Source: Janthinobacterium sp. SUN073 (GTDB lineage: Bacteria; Pseudomonadota; Gammaproteobacteria; Burkholderiales; Burkholderiaceae_D). Taken from it: DNA of 64,000 bases. Below are positions 1-9,885 of the stretch, one piece after another; position 1 is the stretch's first letter, and the number at the start of each line of letters is the position of its first letter. Position numbers and translations under genes: made by a program. The notes under the pieces are model-generated. The model was not told the DNA's origin. It saw nothing but the letters and a program-made list of their open reading frames with translations, and did not search any database. The DNA is taken from the NCBI RefSeq assembly GCF_030397665.1, contig NZ_JAPUBT010000001.1:1010781-1074780 (forward strand), given 5' to 3'.

Positions 1-680
1 TGACTAACTCCCAACAAGCTTTCCTGGCACAACGCAAGCGCTTCGAGGCCGACATGGTTGCGCGCTACGACATCGACGCGGCAAGCTACGCCGCCGTCAG
101 CATCCTGCTGGCGCCGCTCGCTGTCTCCGTCTCGCTGGACAAGGGCGCGTATCTGCAACGCGCCGGCTCGCCGGTCAAGCACGTGTACTGGATTACCTCC
201 GGCATCGTCTGCTGCGGCGTCAACACGCCGTCCGGCGGCGACATCACGGCCGCTTTCTTCACCGAGGGGCACAATGCCACGCCCTACCACGACCTGCTGC
301 AGGGCGCCAGCGGGCTGCCCGCGCTGCACTCCCTGACGGCCGAGACGGCGGTCCAGGCCTTCCGCCTCGACTGGGACAAGGTCGTTGCCCTGCGTGCCAG
401 CCACAGCGTGCTCGACGCCTATCACCTCAAGGTGATCGAATACATGCTCAAGCAGCAATCGCGGCGCAGCCATGCCCAGTACGGCGCGTCGGCGCAAACC
501 CGGCTCGCATCGTTCCTGCGCGACCACCCCGGACTCGAGATGCGCATCTCGCAAAAGACGCTGTCCTCCTATCTGGAGATCACGCCGCAATACCTGTCCC
601 AGTTATTAAGCAAGGGCAAGCGCAAAGATGAACACAGACAAAACAGGACGACCCGGCCCATGGCGCGGCTGATGGCATGA
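1..680 (+). CDS. Crp/Fnr-family transcriptional regulator (5' end lacks one base)
   Basis: An N-terminal beta-rich cyclic-nucleotide-binding-like domain is followed by a C-terminal helix-turn-helix (segment around ISQKTLSSYLEITPQYLSQL), the layout of small Crp/Fnr-type regulators. The frame is open to the window edge: bases 1-2 are TG and the next codons read TNSQQAFLAQ, so the natural start is probably an NTG whose first base lies just outside, giving about 226 residues. An internal ATG at 54 would delete the first helix and is less likely. No cysteine cluster for an Fnr-type iron-sulfur site is visible, so ligand and target are unknown. The gene stands 64 bases upstream of a c-di-GMP gene on the same strand, which may be a target or only a neighbour. 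Confidence 0.75.
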   Translation, partial: TNSQQAFLAQRKRFEADMVARYDIDAASYAAVSILLAPLAVSVSLDKGAYLQRAGSPVKHVYWITSGIVCCGVNTPSGGDITAAFFTEGHNATPYHDLLQGASGLPALHSLTAETAVQAFRLDWDKVVALRASHSVLDAYHLKVIEYMLKQQSRRSHAQYGASAQTRLASFLRDHPGLEMRISQKTLSSYLEITPQYLSQLLSKGKRKDEHRQNRTTRPMARLMA

Positions 681-744
681 CGCGCGCTGGCGCGCCGGCG
701 CGACCGCGCTGGGCCGCCGCCCGGGATCCACGGAGACGACACGG

Positions 745-3462
745 ATGAACGCAGACAAGCGGCGTAGCTGGATCAGCTCGCCTTACATACGCAAGGTGCT
801 GAAAGTCTCATTCAGCAACGTCACGTTTTATGCGCTGGCCGCCTTGACCCTGTTGCACAGCGAACGGAACTACGAAGAACAGGCCGCCCTCGCCACGCAA
901 AACCTCGCCTACGCGCTCGAGACCAGCGTCGCCGACGTCTTTGGCAAGATCGACCTCGTCCTGCTCGGCATCCAGAGCGAGGCGCAACAGCAGCTCGCTG
1001 CGCGCGGCATCGATGCCACGGTACTGCACGCCAGCGTGCTGCAGCAGCGCGCACAGATCCGTGAAATCGAAACGGTCGGCGTGGCCAACGCCAGCGGCGC
1101 CATCCTGTACGGCTCCCAGGCGCCGGCTGGGCAACCACCACTGCCCCTGCGCGACGATATCTTGCGCGCCGCGCGCGAGCCGCAATCGCAACTGATCATC
1201 GCGCCGCCGGGCATCAGCGCCGCCAGCGGCAAGCGCATGGTGCTCATGGCACGGCGCCTGAGCCGCAGCGATGGCGGTTTCGCCGGCGTGGTCTACGCGG
1301 AACTACCGCTGGACTACCTGACGCACCTGATCGCCGCCTTCGACGTCGGCCGCCATGGCGTCATCTCGCTGCGCAGCGCCGATATGGCGCTGGTGGCGCG
1401 CGTTCCCGAGCAGGCGTGGAACGAACGGGTCATCGGCAGCCGCACGGTCTCGGCCGCCACGCGCGCCAACGTCGCCGCAGAGCCTGCGGCGGGCAGCTAC
1501 CGCACCGTGGTCACGCTGGATGGCATCGCGCGGCGCATGGCCTACCGCAAGAGCCCGCGCCAGCCCTTCTATATCTTCGTCGGCCTGGCCACGCAGGATT
1601 ATCTGCGGCCCTGGTGGCAGCAACTGTCTGTGCTAATGCTGTTGGCCGCCGCCTTCACCGCCTCGACCATCGTCCAGGGCCGCAAGGCTTACCGCCGCCG
1701 CAAGGCCGAACTGGCGGCGATGGCCGAACTGCGCGGCAACAGGGAAGAGCTGCAGCACTCCGAACTGAAACTGCGCACGCTGTACAACTCGATCAGCGAC
1801 GCGGTCCTGCTGGTCGACGCGCGAGGCCTGCTCGACTGCAACCGCGCCACCCTGGACGTGTTCGGTTGCGACAGCAAGCGCGCCTTCCTGGCCAACAGTC
1901 CGAGCGACCTGTCGCCAGCGCAGCAGCCATGCGGCGGTGGCTCGGCGTCCCTGTTCGCCTCGCAGATCGCGGTAGCGCTGTCACAGCGCGTCGTGCGCTA
2001 CGACTGGGTTTACCACCGCCTCGACACGGGCAACGACTTCCGCGCCGAGGTGCTGTTGAGCACGATAGAACTGGACGGCGCACCGGTCGTCCAGGCCGTG
2101 GTACGCGATATCAGCGAGCGCAAGCTGGCCGAGGAACGCATCCGCCACCTGGCCTACTATGACGGCCTGACCGACTTGCCAAACCGGCGCATGATGATGG
2201 AGCAACTGGGCCAGGCCCTGGCCGCCAATCCCCTGTCGCAGAACTATAGCGCCATGATCATCATCAACCTCGACAGTTTCAAGGGACTCAACGACATCGA
2301 AGGGCGCGCCGCCGGCGACCGCCTGCTATGCGAGGTGGCCCAGCGCCTGCGTGACTGCGCCACCCCGGTCGACACGGTGGCGCGGGTGGGCGCCGACGAA
2401 TTCATCATCCTGCTGGCCAACCTGGCGTGCAACGAAGCGGACGCCGCCGCACAGGCCGGCGCCGTGGCACAGCGCATTCGCGGCGAACTGTGCCACCCCT
2501 ACCAGTTCTGCGCCGCCCCCCAACTCTGCCTCGCCACGGCCGGCATCGGCATCACGCTGTACCGCGGCCAGCGCCTGTCCATCGACGACATCCTGCGCCA
2601 GGGCGAAGCGGCGCTGGCCCACGCCAAGCAGAGTGGCCGCAACGGCATCTGCTTCTTCAACACGGCGATGCTGGTGGCGCTGGAGTCGCGCGCCATGCTC
2701 GAAGCAGCGCTGGGCAAAGCGCTGCACCGCGATGAATTCCAGCTGTACTACCAACCCCAGGTGGACCTGGCCGGTCGCCTGGTCGGCGCCGAAGCACTGC
2801 TGCGCTGGCTACCGCCGGACCGGCCGTCCGTGTCGCCGGCACAGTTCATTCCCCTGGCCGAGGAGAGCGGCCTGATCGTGCCACTGGGCCTGTGGGTGCT
2901 GCATACCGCCTGCGCCCAGCTGCAAGCCTGGGCAGGCGAGCCGGAAAGCGCGCAGCTGACCCTGTCCATCAACGTCAGCGCACGCCAGTTCCGCCGCCGC
3001 GATTTCGTCGAGCAGGTGCGCGACGCCCTGCAGCAGTACCAGATGCGGCCAGCGCAGCTGAAGCTGGAACTGACCGAGAGCGTGCTGCTCGACAGCGTCG
3101 ATGACGTCGTCGAACGCATGCACGACATCCGCGCGCTCGGCGTCAAGATGTCGATGGACGACTTCGGCACCGGCTTTTCCTCGCTGTCCTACCTGCGCCG
3201 CCTGCCCCTGGACCAACTGAAAATCGACCAGTCCTTCGTGCGCGACGTCACCACCAACGCCAGCGACGCCGCCATCGTCCACGCCATCATTGTCATGAGC
3301 CAGTCGCTCGGCCTGCACGTGATCGCCGAAGGCGTCGAGACCGAGCCGCAGCACCGTCTCCTCGCGGAGAAAGGCTGCCAAGCTTTCCAGGGCTATCTGT
3401 TCGGCAAACCCATGCCCATCGCCCAGTGGAAGGCGCAGCAATTAATTCCCGACATCAACTAG
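745..3462 (+). CDS. Membrane GGDEF/EAL protein, probably a c-di-GMP phosphodiesterase
   Basis: A 905-residue protein. A membrane segment near residues 25-42 and another near 292-312 enclose a periplasmic sensor region (Cache-like in length), followed by a PAS-like region (about 340-460), a GGDEF domain (about 468-625) and an EAL domain (about 645-890). The GGDEF signature reads GADEF near residue 549, one residue off consensus, so diguanylate cyclase activity may be weak or lost. The EAL domain keeps its landmarks: EALLRW near 681, DDFGTGFSSLSYL and EGVETE. This pattern predicts c-di-GMP hydrolysis, perhaps with the degenerate GGDEF as a regulatory GTP-binding module. The periplasmic ligand is unknown. 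Confidence 0.9.
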   Translation: MNADKRRSWISSPYIRKVLKVSFSNVTFYALAALTLLHSERNYEEQAALATQNLAYALETSVADVFGKIDLVLLGIQSEAQQQLAARGIDATVLHASVLQQRAQIREIETVGVANASGAILYGSQAPAGQPPLPLRDDILRAAREPQSQLIIAPPGISAASGKRMVLMARRLSRSDGGFAGVVYAELPLDYLTHLIAAFDVGRHGVISLRSADMALVARVPEQAWNERVIGSRTVSAATRANVAAEPAAGSYRTVVTLDGIARRMAYRKSPRQPFYIFVGLATQDYLRPWWQQLSVLMLLAAAFTASTIVQGRKAYRRRKAELAAMAELRGNREELQHSELKLRTLYNSISDAVLLVDARGLLDCNRATLDVFGCDSKRAFLANSPSDLSPAQQPCGGGSASLFASQIAVALSQRVVRYDWVYHRLDTGNDFRAEVLLSTIELDGAPVVQAVVRDISERKLAEERIRHLAYYDGLTDLPNRRMMMEQLGQALAANPLSQNYSAMIIINLDSFKGLNDIEGRAAGDRLLCEVAQRLRDCATPVDTVARVGADEFIILLANLACNEADAAAQAGAVAQRIRGELCHPYQFCAAPQLCLATAGIGITLYRGQRLSIDDILRQGEAALAHAKQSGRNGICFFNTAMLVALESRAMLEAALGKALHRDEFQLYYQPQVDLAGRLVGAEALLRWLPPDRPSVSPAQFIPLAEESGLIVPLGLWVLHTACAQLQAWAGEPESAQLTLSINVSARQFRRRDFVEQVRDALQQYQMRPAQLKLELTESVLLDSVDDVVERMHDIRALGVKMSMDDFGTGFSSLSYLRRLPLDQLKIDQSFVRDVTTNASDAAIVHAIIVMSQSLGLHVIAEGVETEPQHRLLAEKGCQAFQGYLFGKPMPIAQWKAQQLIPDIN

Positions 3463-3541
3463 TTCATTTTTACCACGCCCATTTCTATTTAGACTGGGCA
3501 ATACAAAAGCGCCATGCGCGCCATCGTCACAGGAGAATGCA

Positions 3542-3837
<296 letters not shown>

Positions 3838-3841
<4 letters not shown>

Positions 3842-5664
3842 AATCGTCCAGCATCAAGTTCATGTTCACCACGGCCCTGGCCATTGTCGGCATCGTCATT
3901 GCCCTGGTAGGCTTCGGCATCTACCGTGTCAGCCTTGCGTCGGCAGCCGTCAGCGCCGCCCACGACTCGCGCTACGCCTCGTACCTGCTGGCGGACGAAA
4001 TGCGCCAAAGCTCGGACGACCTGACACGCCTGGCGCGTACCTATGTCGTGTCGAGCGAACCGAAATGGGAACAGCAATACCTGGAAATTCTCGATATTCG
4101 CAGCGGCAAGAAGGCACGCCCCGTGCAGTACGAAAAAATCTACTGGGACTTCCGCGCCGCCGACATCGATCCGGGCAAGGGATCGGACAAGGCCATCGCG
4201 TTGACGAGCCTGATGAAAGCAGCCGGCTTCAGTGCGGCCGAATTCGCCAAACTCAAGGAGGCCGAAGTCAATTCGAACGACCTGGTGCGCACTGAAACCA
4301 TCGCCATGAACATGGTCAAGGGCCTGTACGCCGACCAGAGCGGCGCCTTCACGCGCCGCGATGCGCCCGACCTGGCCAAGGCCCGCAGCATGATGCATGA
4401 CGCGGCCTACCATGCCGCCAAGGCCCGCATCATGCGCCCGGTCGACGAATTCCTCGGCATGCTGGACCGCCGTACGGGCCTGGCCATCGACGAGGCGGAA
4501 CAGGCCAAGCACTTCTGGTTCGGCGCACTGAGCGCTGTCGCCGTGCTGCTGATCGCCACGCTGGCGGCCGCCCTCTGGTATGTGTATCGCCAGATCGCCA
4601 TCTCGCTCGACCACGCCGTACGCCTGTCCGACGTGATGGCCTCGGGCGACCTGTCGGCCGAGATCCGGCGCCAGGGTCCGGCCGAAGTGGCCAGGCTGCT
4701 GGGCGCGCTGGCCAGCATGCGCGACAGCCTGATGGCCGTGGTCGCGACGGTCCGCCACAACTCGGAAAGCGTAGCGCTGGGCAGCGCCGAAATCGCCGCC
4801 GGCAACCAGGACTTGAGCGCCCGTACCGAAAGCCAGGCCAGCGCGCTGGAACAGACTGCCGCCTCGATGGAAGAACTCAGTTCCACCGTCAACCAGAATG
4901 CCGACAACGCGCGCCAGGCCAATACGCTGGCGCAGCAGGCGTCCCAGGTGGCGCTGGCCGGCGGCGCCGTGGTCGCGCAAGTGGTCGATACCATGCGCGG
5001 CATCCACGCCGCCAGCAAGCGCATCGCCGACATCATCAACGTCATCGACGGCATCGCCTTCCAGACCAATATCCTGGCACTCAACGCCGCCGTGGAAGCG
5101 GCGCGTGCCGGCGAACAGGGACGCGGCTTTGCCGTCGTCGCCACCGAGGTGCGCAGCCTGGCCGGACGCAGCGCCGAGGCGGCCAAGGAAATCAAGTTGC
5201 TGATCAACGACAGCGTGGCCCGCGTCGAACAGGGCACGACCCTGGTCGACCAGGCCGGCAGTACCATGACGCGGGTCGTCGACAGCATCACCCGCGTCAC
5301 CGACATCATGGCCGAAATCAGCTCGGCCAGCGTCGAGCAGAGCGCCGGCGTCGCCCAGATCGGCGAGGCGGTAACACAGATGGATGAAGTGACGCAGCAG
5401 AATGCGGCTCTGGTGGAACAGATGGCGGCGGCAGCCATCAGCTTGAAGCAGCAGGCCGGGGAACTGGTGCAAGCCGTCAGCGTGTTCCGCCTGGCAGCAC
5501 CCGACGCCGCCGCAGTGCCGGCGACAGCCGCGCCACGCGCCAGCACCGTCCCTGCGCTGCGCCCCGCCGCCCGCACGCAACGCGCGCAGGTAACGCGCAT
5601 CAGCGCCGCCAAGCCCGCTGCCGCACGCAGCAAGGCTAGCGAGTCGGACTGGGAAGAGTTCTGA
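3838..5664 (+). CDS. Methyl-accepting chemotaxis protein with C-terminal tethering pentapeptide
   Basis: A 608-residue chemoreceptor. The start at 3838 is chosen because AAGGAAG lies seven bases upstream and the N-terminus is then a clean membrane segment (residues about 8-30). A periplasmic helical sensor domain, four-helix-bundle-like in length, runs to a second membrane segment near 224-250, followed by a HAMP region and a long coiled-coil signalling domain. The hairpin tip contains [20 protein letters not shown] and [15 protein letters not shown], the most conserved part of this family. The protein ends in DWEEF, the xWxxF pentapeptide that tethers CheR/CheB for adaptation. No other che genes are in the window, so it is an orphan receptor. 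The ligand is unknown. Confidence 0.96.
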
Positions 5665-5681
5665 CAGGCTGCCGCAGCACA

Positions 5682-5708
5682 GTGCCGATGCCGTCACGGC
5701 ATCGGTAC
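5682..5708 (+). terminator. Hairpin after the chemoreceptor gene
   Basis: CCGATGCCG (5685-5693) pairs perfectly with CGGCATCGG (5697-5705) around a three-base loop, extended by three weaker pairs. It begins 18 bases after the chemoreceptor stop. There is no T-run, so it is at best a weak terminator or an mRNA 3'-end stabiliser. Confidence 0.4.
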
Positions 5709-5759
5709 CGCCGTACGCGGAGCATGCACGGCAATAGCGCAGCAACCGCACCGGCAAAC

Positions 5760-5797
5760 AAAAAACCCGCTGACCTTTACAGGTAAGCGGGTTTTTT
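5760..5797. terminator. Bidirectional intrinsic terminator between the chemoreceptor and tRNA-Thr
   Basis: Arm AAAAAACCCGCT (5760-5771) pairs with AGCGGGTTTTTT (5786-5797), with a smaller internal ACCT/AGGT pairing. A and T runs flank the GC stem on both sides, so it can end the chemoreceptor transcript (plus) and the tRNA-Thr transcript (minus). Confidence 0.85.
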
Positions 5798-5806
5798 GAT
5801 GAAACT

Positions 5807-5882
5807 TGGTGCCGTTGGCCGGAATCGAACTGGCGACCTTCACATTACGAATGTGCTGCTCTACCAACTGAGCTACAACGGC
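5807..5882 (-). tRNA. tRNA-Thr (anticodon CGT)
   Basis: The minus strand folds as a 76-base tRNA: acceptor arm GCCGTTG pairing with CAACGGC, encoded CCA at the 3' end (5807-5809), D-arm GCTC-AGTTGGTA-GAGC, anticodon loop TTCGTAA, and T-arm with TTCGAAT. Anticodon CGT reads ACG (Thr). Part of the anticodon stem, including an end mismatch, is as I recall it in enterobacterial tRNA-Thr(CGT). No integrase or duplicated 3' end is nearby, so it is not serving as an attachment site here. Confidence 0.96.
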
Positions 5883-5892
5883 GAAGACCCAC

Positions 5893-5928
5893 ATTCTACA
5901 AACAATGCACAAAATTTGCTAGTGTCAA
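5893..5928 (-). promoter_or_regulatory. Possible tRNA-Thr promoter
   Basis: On the minus strand, TAGAAT (5893-5898) sits about ten bases before the mature tRNA 5' end and would serve as a -10 box. A TTGACA (5923-5928) is present, but its spacing of 24 bases is too long to pair with it, so the -35 assignment is unclear. Confidence 0.35.
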
Positions 5929-5998
5929 CGCGAACTTTTTTGCATTTTTTTCGCGGCCCGGCTGCGGGCCGCTGAAAATCGCGGAAAAGTGCGGCTTT

Positions 5999-7000
5999 TT
6001 ACTCAGCGTGGTAGGCCGTGACGCGGGCCACTTCGTCTTTCGAGCCGAGGAACACGGGCACGCGCTGGTGCAGCTTGTGCGGGGCGATGTCCATGATGCG
6101 CTGCTGGCCGTCGGTGGCCGCGCCGCCGGCCTGCTCGACGATGAAGGCCATCGGGTTCGCTTCGTACATCAGGCGCAGCTTGCCCGGCATCGAGGTGTCG
6201 CGCAGGTCGGCCGGGTACATGAAGATGCCGCCGCGGTTCAGGATGCGGTGCACGTCGGCTACCATCGAAGCGATCCAGCGCATGTTGAAGTTGGTGCCGC
6301 GCGGGCCCGTGTCGCCGGCCAGCAGTTCGTCGACATAGCGCTTCACGGGCGGATGCCAGTGGCGCGCGTTCGACATGTTGATGGCGAACTCCTTCGTCGT
6401 TGGCGGAATCTGCATATTGCTTTGCGTGAGGACCCACGAACCCATTTCCCGGTCCAGGGTAAAGCAGTTCACGCCATTACCGAAGGTCAGCACCAGCATG
6501 GTTTGCGGACCGTACACAGCGTAGCCGGCGGCGACCTGCTTGGTGCCGGCCTGCATGAAGTCCTGCTCGGTCGGCTGCCCCATGCCCTCCGGCGCTTTCA
6601 GTACCGAGAAAATGGTACCGATCGAGACGTTGACGTCGATGTTCGACGAGCCATCGAGTGGGTCGAACAGCAGCATGTATTCGCCCTTCGGATAGCGGTT
6701 CGGGATCGGGTGGATCGATTCCATTTCTTCCGACGCCATGGCCGCCAGATGGCCGCCCCACTCGTTCGCTTCGAGCAGGATCTCGTTGGAGATGATGTCG
6801 AGCTTTTTCTGTACTTCGCCCTGCACGTTTTCCGTGTCGGCCGTGCCCAGCACTTCACCGAGGGCACCCTTGCCGACGGCGTGGCTGATGGTTTTACAAG
6901 CACGCGCGACGACTTCGATCAGCAGGCGCAGTTCGGCCGGGATGCTGTTGTTCGAGCGCTGCTCTTCAACCAGGTATTGCGTAAGACTGATGCGTTTCAT
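5999..7000 (-). CDS. fbp: Class I fructose-1,6-bisphosphatase
   Basis: A 333-residue protein of normal length for class I FBPase, which hydrolyses fructose 1,6-bisphosphate to fructose 6-phosphate in gluconeogenesis in the cytoplasm. The metal/substrate motif DPLDGSSN is intact, the acidic MASEEME metal-binding segment precedes it, and the C-terminal sugar-phosphate region ([15 protein letters not shown]) is present. GAGGG lies five bases before the ATG. It follows pepN on the same strand with a 33-base gap, so the two are probably co-transcribed. A GC hairpin (5953-5972) lies just after the stop but lacks a T-run in this direction. Confidence 0.97.
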   Translation of the reverse strand: MKRISLTQYLVEEQRSNNSIPAELRLLIEVVARACKTISHAVGKGALGEVLGTADTENVQGEVQKKLDIISNEILLEANEWGGHLAAMASEEMESIHPIPNRYPKGEYMLLFDPLDGSSNIDVNVSIGTIFSVLKAPEGMGQPTEQDFMQAGTKQVAAGYAVYGPQTMLVLTFGNGVNCFTLDREMGSWVLTQSNMQIPPTTKEFAINMSNARHWHPPVKRYVDELLAGDTGPRGTNFNMRWIASMVADVHRILNRGGIFMYPADLRDTSMPGKLRLMYEANPMAFIVEQAGGAATDGQQRIMDIAPHKLHQRVPVFLGSKDEVARVTAYHAE

Positions 7001-7033
7001 GAAATCCCTCTATTTTGATGAGTTATTGCGGTG

Positions 7034-9688
7034 TTAATTGGCCAATGCTTTGCTGACCACTTCCATCACGTCATTCGACAGGCTGGCCTGGCCGGCGACT
7101 TGTTCCAGCGCATCGCGCATGTGGCTTTGCAGTGCGGGCACGTAACGGCGCCAGCGGTCCATCGAGCGCGCCAGGCGGGCGGCCACCTGCGGGTTCAGGG
7201 CGTCGAGCGCGATGACTTGCTCGGCCCAGAAAGCGTAGCCGCTGCCATCCGCCGCATGAAACTGCGATGGATTGCCGTTGGTGAAATTGAAGATCAGGCT
7301 GCGCGCGCGGTTCGGATTTTTCAAGGTGAAGGCCGGGTGCGTCATCAACTGGCGCACGGCTTGCACATCGGTCGTTGGCGCGGCCGCCTGCATGGCGAAC
7401 CACTTGTCGACCACCAGCGCTTCGTTCTCGAAATCGGTATAGAAGCTGGTCAGCGCCGCCTGCGCATGCGGCTGCGAGCCGGAATGAATCAGTGCCGCCA
7501 GCGCCGCGGCGCGGTCGGTCATGTTGCCGGCATTGTCGAACTGCAGCCGCGCCAGGTCCAGCTCCGCCGCCCCGGGTGCGATCAACAGATACGACAGGGC
7601 CAGGTTTTTCAACGCCCGCTTGCCGGCCGACAGCGCGTCGGGGCTGTACTCGCCCGGCGTCTGGTTGGCGTGGTATTGCGCCAGCAATTCCGGCTTCAAG
7701 GCTGCCGCGATGGTCGTGCGCATGAACTGGCGCGCCGCATGGATCGCCTGCGGATCGACTTGCGCCATGCGCTCGGCGATGATGGTTTCCGATGGCAAGA
7801 TCAGGGCCAGCTCGCGGAAGGCAGGATCGAGCGTTGCATCGGCCAGCAAGGCGCGCTGCGCGGCGATGAAGGTCTCGTCCAGCGCCAACGCCGCGCCGCT
7901 GCTGACGGCATTGGCCAGTTTCAGCAGGCGTTCCATGGCCAGGCGCTGGCCCGCTTCCCAGCGGTTGACGGGATCGCTGTCGTGACGGAACAGGTGCAGC
8001 AGCTGCGCATCCGTGTAGTCATATTCGAGCACCACGGGTGCGGAAAAATCGCGCAGCAGCGATGGCACGGGGACTTCCCCAACCTGGATGAAGCGGAAGG
8101 TTTGCGACGCCTCGGTCAGCTCCAGCACGACGCTGGTGGCGCCGTTCGACGCCACGCCATCGAGGTGCAGCGGCAGGTCGCTGCCATCGGCAGCCAGCAA
8201 GCCGACGGTGACGGGAATGTGGAATGGCAGTTTTTTCGGCTGGCCCGGCGTGGCAGGGCAGCTTTGCGCCAGCGTCAGTTCAAACGTCTGGCTGGCAGCG
8301 TCGTAGCGCGTGGAAGCGGTGACGATGGGGGTGCCGGCCTGGCTGTACCAGCGCTCGAACTGCTTGAAATCGCGGCCATTCGCGTCCGCCATGGCGGCAC
8401 GGAAGTCGTCGCACTGCACCGCCTGGCCATCGTGGCGTTCAAAATACAGGTCCATGCCCTTGCGGAAACCGTCGCGGCCCACCAGGGTCTGATACATGCG
8501 CACCACTTCGGCGCCTTTTTCGTAGATGGTGACCGTATAAAAGTTATTGATCTCGACGAAGGAATCGGGACGCACAGGATGCGCCATCGGGCCCGCGTCT
8601 TCGGGGAACTGCGCCTGGCGCAGGGTGCGCACCTGGTCGATGCGCGTGACGGCGCGGCCCGTGTCCGTACCGATCATGTCGGCCGAGAATTCCTGGTCGC
8701 GGAACACCGTCAAGCCTTCCTTCAGCGACAACTGGAACCAGTCGCGGCAGGTCACGCGGTTGCCCGTCCAGTTATGGAAGTACTCATGGCCCACCACCGC
8801 TTCGATGCCGGCGTAATCGACGTCGGTCGCCACGCGCGAATTGGCCAGCACATACTTGGTATTGAAAATATTCAAACCCTTGTTTTCCATGGCGCCCATG
8901 TTGAAATCGCCCACGGCGACGATCATGAAGCGATCCAGATCCAGCTCCAGGCCGAAGCGCTCCTCGTCCCAGCGGATCGAGTTTTTCAGCGACTGCATGG
9001 CGTAATCGGTTTTATCCAGGTTGCCCTCTTCCACCCATACCTGCAGCAGCACTTCGCGGCCGGACTTGAGCCTGTAATGCTCTTCCTGACACACCAGGCG
9101 CGCCGCCACCAGGGCGAACAGGTAGGATGGCTTCTTGAACGGATCTTCCCACTTGGCGTAATGGCGGCCGTCAGCGAGGTCGCCCTCCTCGATCAGGTTG
9201 CCGTTCGATAGCAGCACCGGATACTTGTCCTTGTCGGCGCGCAGCATGACCGTGTACCTGGCCATCACGTCCGGGCGGTCCGGGAAGAAGGTGATGCGGC
9301 GGAAGCCTTCCGCTTCGCACTGCGTGAAGAAATTATGGTTCGACACGTACAGGCCGGACAGCGAGGTGTTGTCCTGTGGCGCCAGCACGGTCTCGATCTC
9401 GAGCAGCACCTCGTCCGGCGCCTTGGGAATGGTCAGCATGCCGGCCGTCAGCTTGTACTGCGACGGCTTCAGCACTTTGCCATTCAGGCGCACCATCACC
9501 AGTTCGATGTGTTCGCCGTGCAATTCGATGCTGCGACTGGTACTGGCGGGGTTGTGGCGCATGTGGATCCGGCTCGCCACCACTGTGCGGGCGGGATCAA
9601 GATCGAAACCAAGTTCGACGCTGTCAACCAGGAAGCTGGGCGGCGTGTAATCTTTGCGGTAAATCGTCTGAGGGCTGTCTGTGCGCAT
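7034..9688 (-). CDS. pepN: Aminopeptidase N (M1 family zinc metallopeptidase)
   Basis: 884 residues from the ATG at 9688 (MRTDSPQTIYRKDY), close to the length of E. coli PepN; the open frame extends 46 codons further upstream but that sequence is not family-like. The zinc site HEYFHNWTGNR lies near residue 300 with its distal glutamate in KEGLTVFRDQE, and the substrate-anchoring GAMEN motif (GAMENKGLNIFN) precedes it. The C-terminal half is the helical bowl typical of bacterial PepN. It removes N-terminal residues from peptides in the cytoplasm. It leads a probable two-gene unit with fbp and is divergent from the lipoprotein gene at 9886. Confidence 0.97.
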   Translation of the reverse strand: MRTDSPQTIYRKDYTPPSFLVDSVELGFDLDPARTVVASRIHMRHNPASTSRSIELHGEHIELVMVRLNGKVLKPSQYKLTAGMLTIPKAPDEVLLEIETVLAPQDNTSLSGLYVSNHNFFTQCEAEGFRRITFFPDRPDVMARYTVMLRADKDKYPVLLSNGNLIEEGDLADGRHYAKWEDPFKKPSYLFALVAARLVCQEEHYRLKSGREVLLQVWVEEGNLDKTDYAMQSLKNSIRWDEERFGLELDLDRFMIVAVGDFNMGAMENKGLNIFNTKYVLANSRVATDVDYAGIEAVVGHEYFHNWTGNRVTCRDWFQLSLKEGLTVFRDQEFSADMIGTDTGRAVTRIDQVRTLRQAQFPEDAGPMAHPVRPDSFVEINNFYTVTIYEKGAEVVRMYQTLVGRDGFRKGMDLYFERHDGQAVQCDDFRAAMADANGRDFKQFERWYSQAGTPIVTASTRYDAASQTFELTLAQSCPATPGQPKKLPFHIPVTVGLLAADGSDLPLHLDGVASNGATSVVLELTEASQTFRFIQVGEVPVPSLLRDFSAPVVLEYDYTDAQLLHLFRHDSDPVNRWEAGQRLAMERLLKLANAVSSGAALALDETFIAAQRALLADATLDPAFRELALILPSETIIAERMAQVDPQAIHAARQFMRTTIAAALKPELLAQYHANQTPGEYSPDALSAGKRALKNLALSYLLIAPGAAELDLARLQFDNAGNMTDRAAALAALIHSGSQPHAQAALTSFYTDFENEALVVDKWFAMQAAAPTTDVQAVRQLMTHPAFTLKNPNRARSLIFNFTNGNPSQFHAADGSGYAFWAEQVIALDALNPQVAARLARSMDRWRRYVPALQSHMRDALEQVAGQASLSNDVMEVVSKALAN

Positions 9689-9839
9689 AGGGAATGGGTG
9701 GGAGCGGAGGCAAAAGCCTATTTTACCAACACCAGCCCCCCGATAGTCGCGATTCAGCTCAGGAATGTTGGATTCCCTTACACGCAGACATACCAGGTAA
9801 CATTCTGTAATAATGCATGGAAACAAATGGAACTATTCT

Positions 9840-9845
9840 TATAAT
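9840..9845 (+). promoter_or_regulatory. Likely -10 box for the DUF4136-type lipoprotein gene
   Basis: A perfect TATAAT lies 41 bases before the ATG at 9886, in the AT-rich divergent region after pepN. No good -35 box is visible at 16-18 bases upstream, so this may depend on an activator or an alternative sigma factor. Confidence 0.4.
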
Positions 9846-9885
9846 ACTAAGCGATGAATTGCGTCTACTATCAGGAGATCATGCA

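Noticed and set aside
5807-5882. tRNA-Thr as an integration site for a genomic island
   Set aside because: No integrase gene, no direct repeat of the tRNA 3' end, and housekeeping genes on both sides.
5953-5972. GCGGCCCG/CGGGCCGC hairpin downstream of fbp as a terminator
   Set aside because: A perfect stem, but on the fbp strand it is followed by A residues rather than T, so it does not qualify as an intrinsic terminator.
7031-9211. 726-codon frame antisense to pepN
   Set aside because: Composition (His, Arg, Gln, Ala rich) is typical of the reverse complement of a GC-rich gene; pepN itself is unambiguous.
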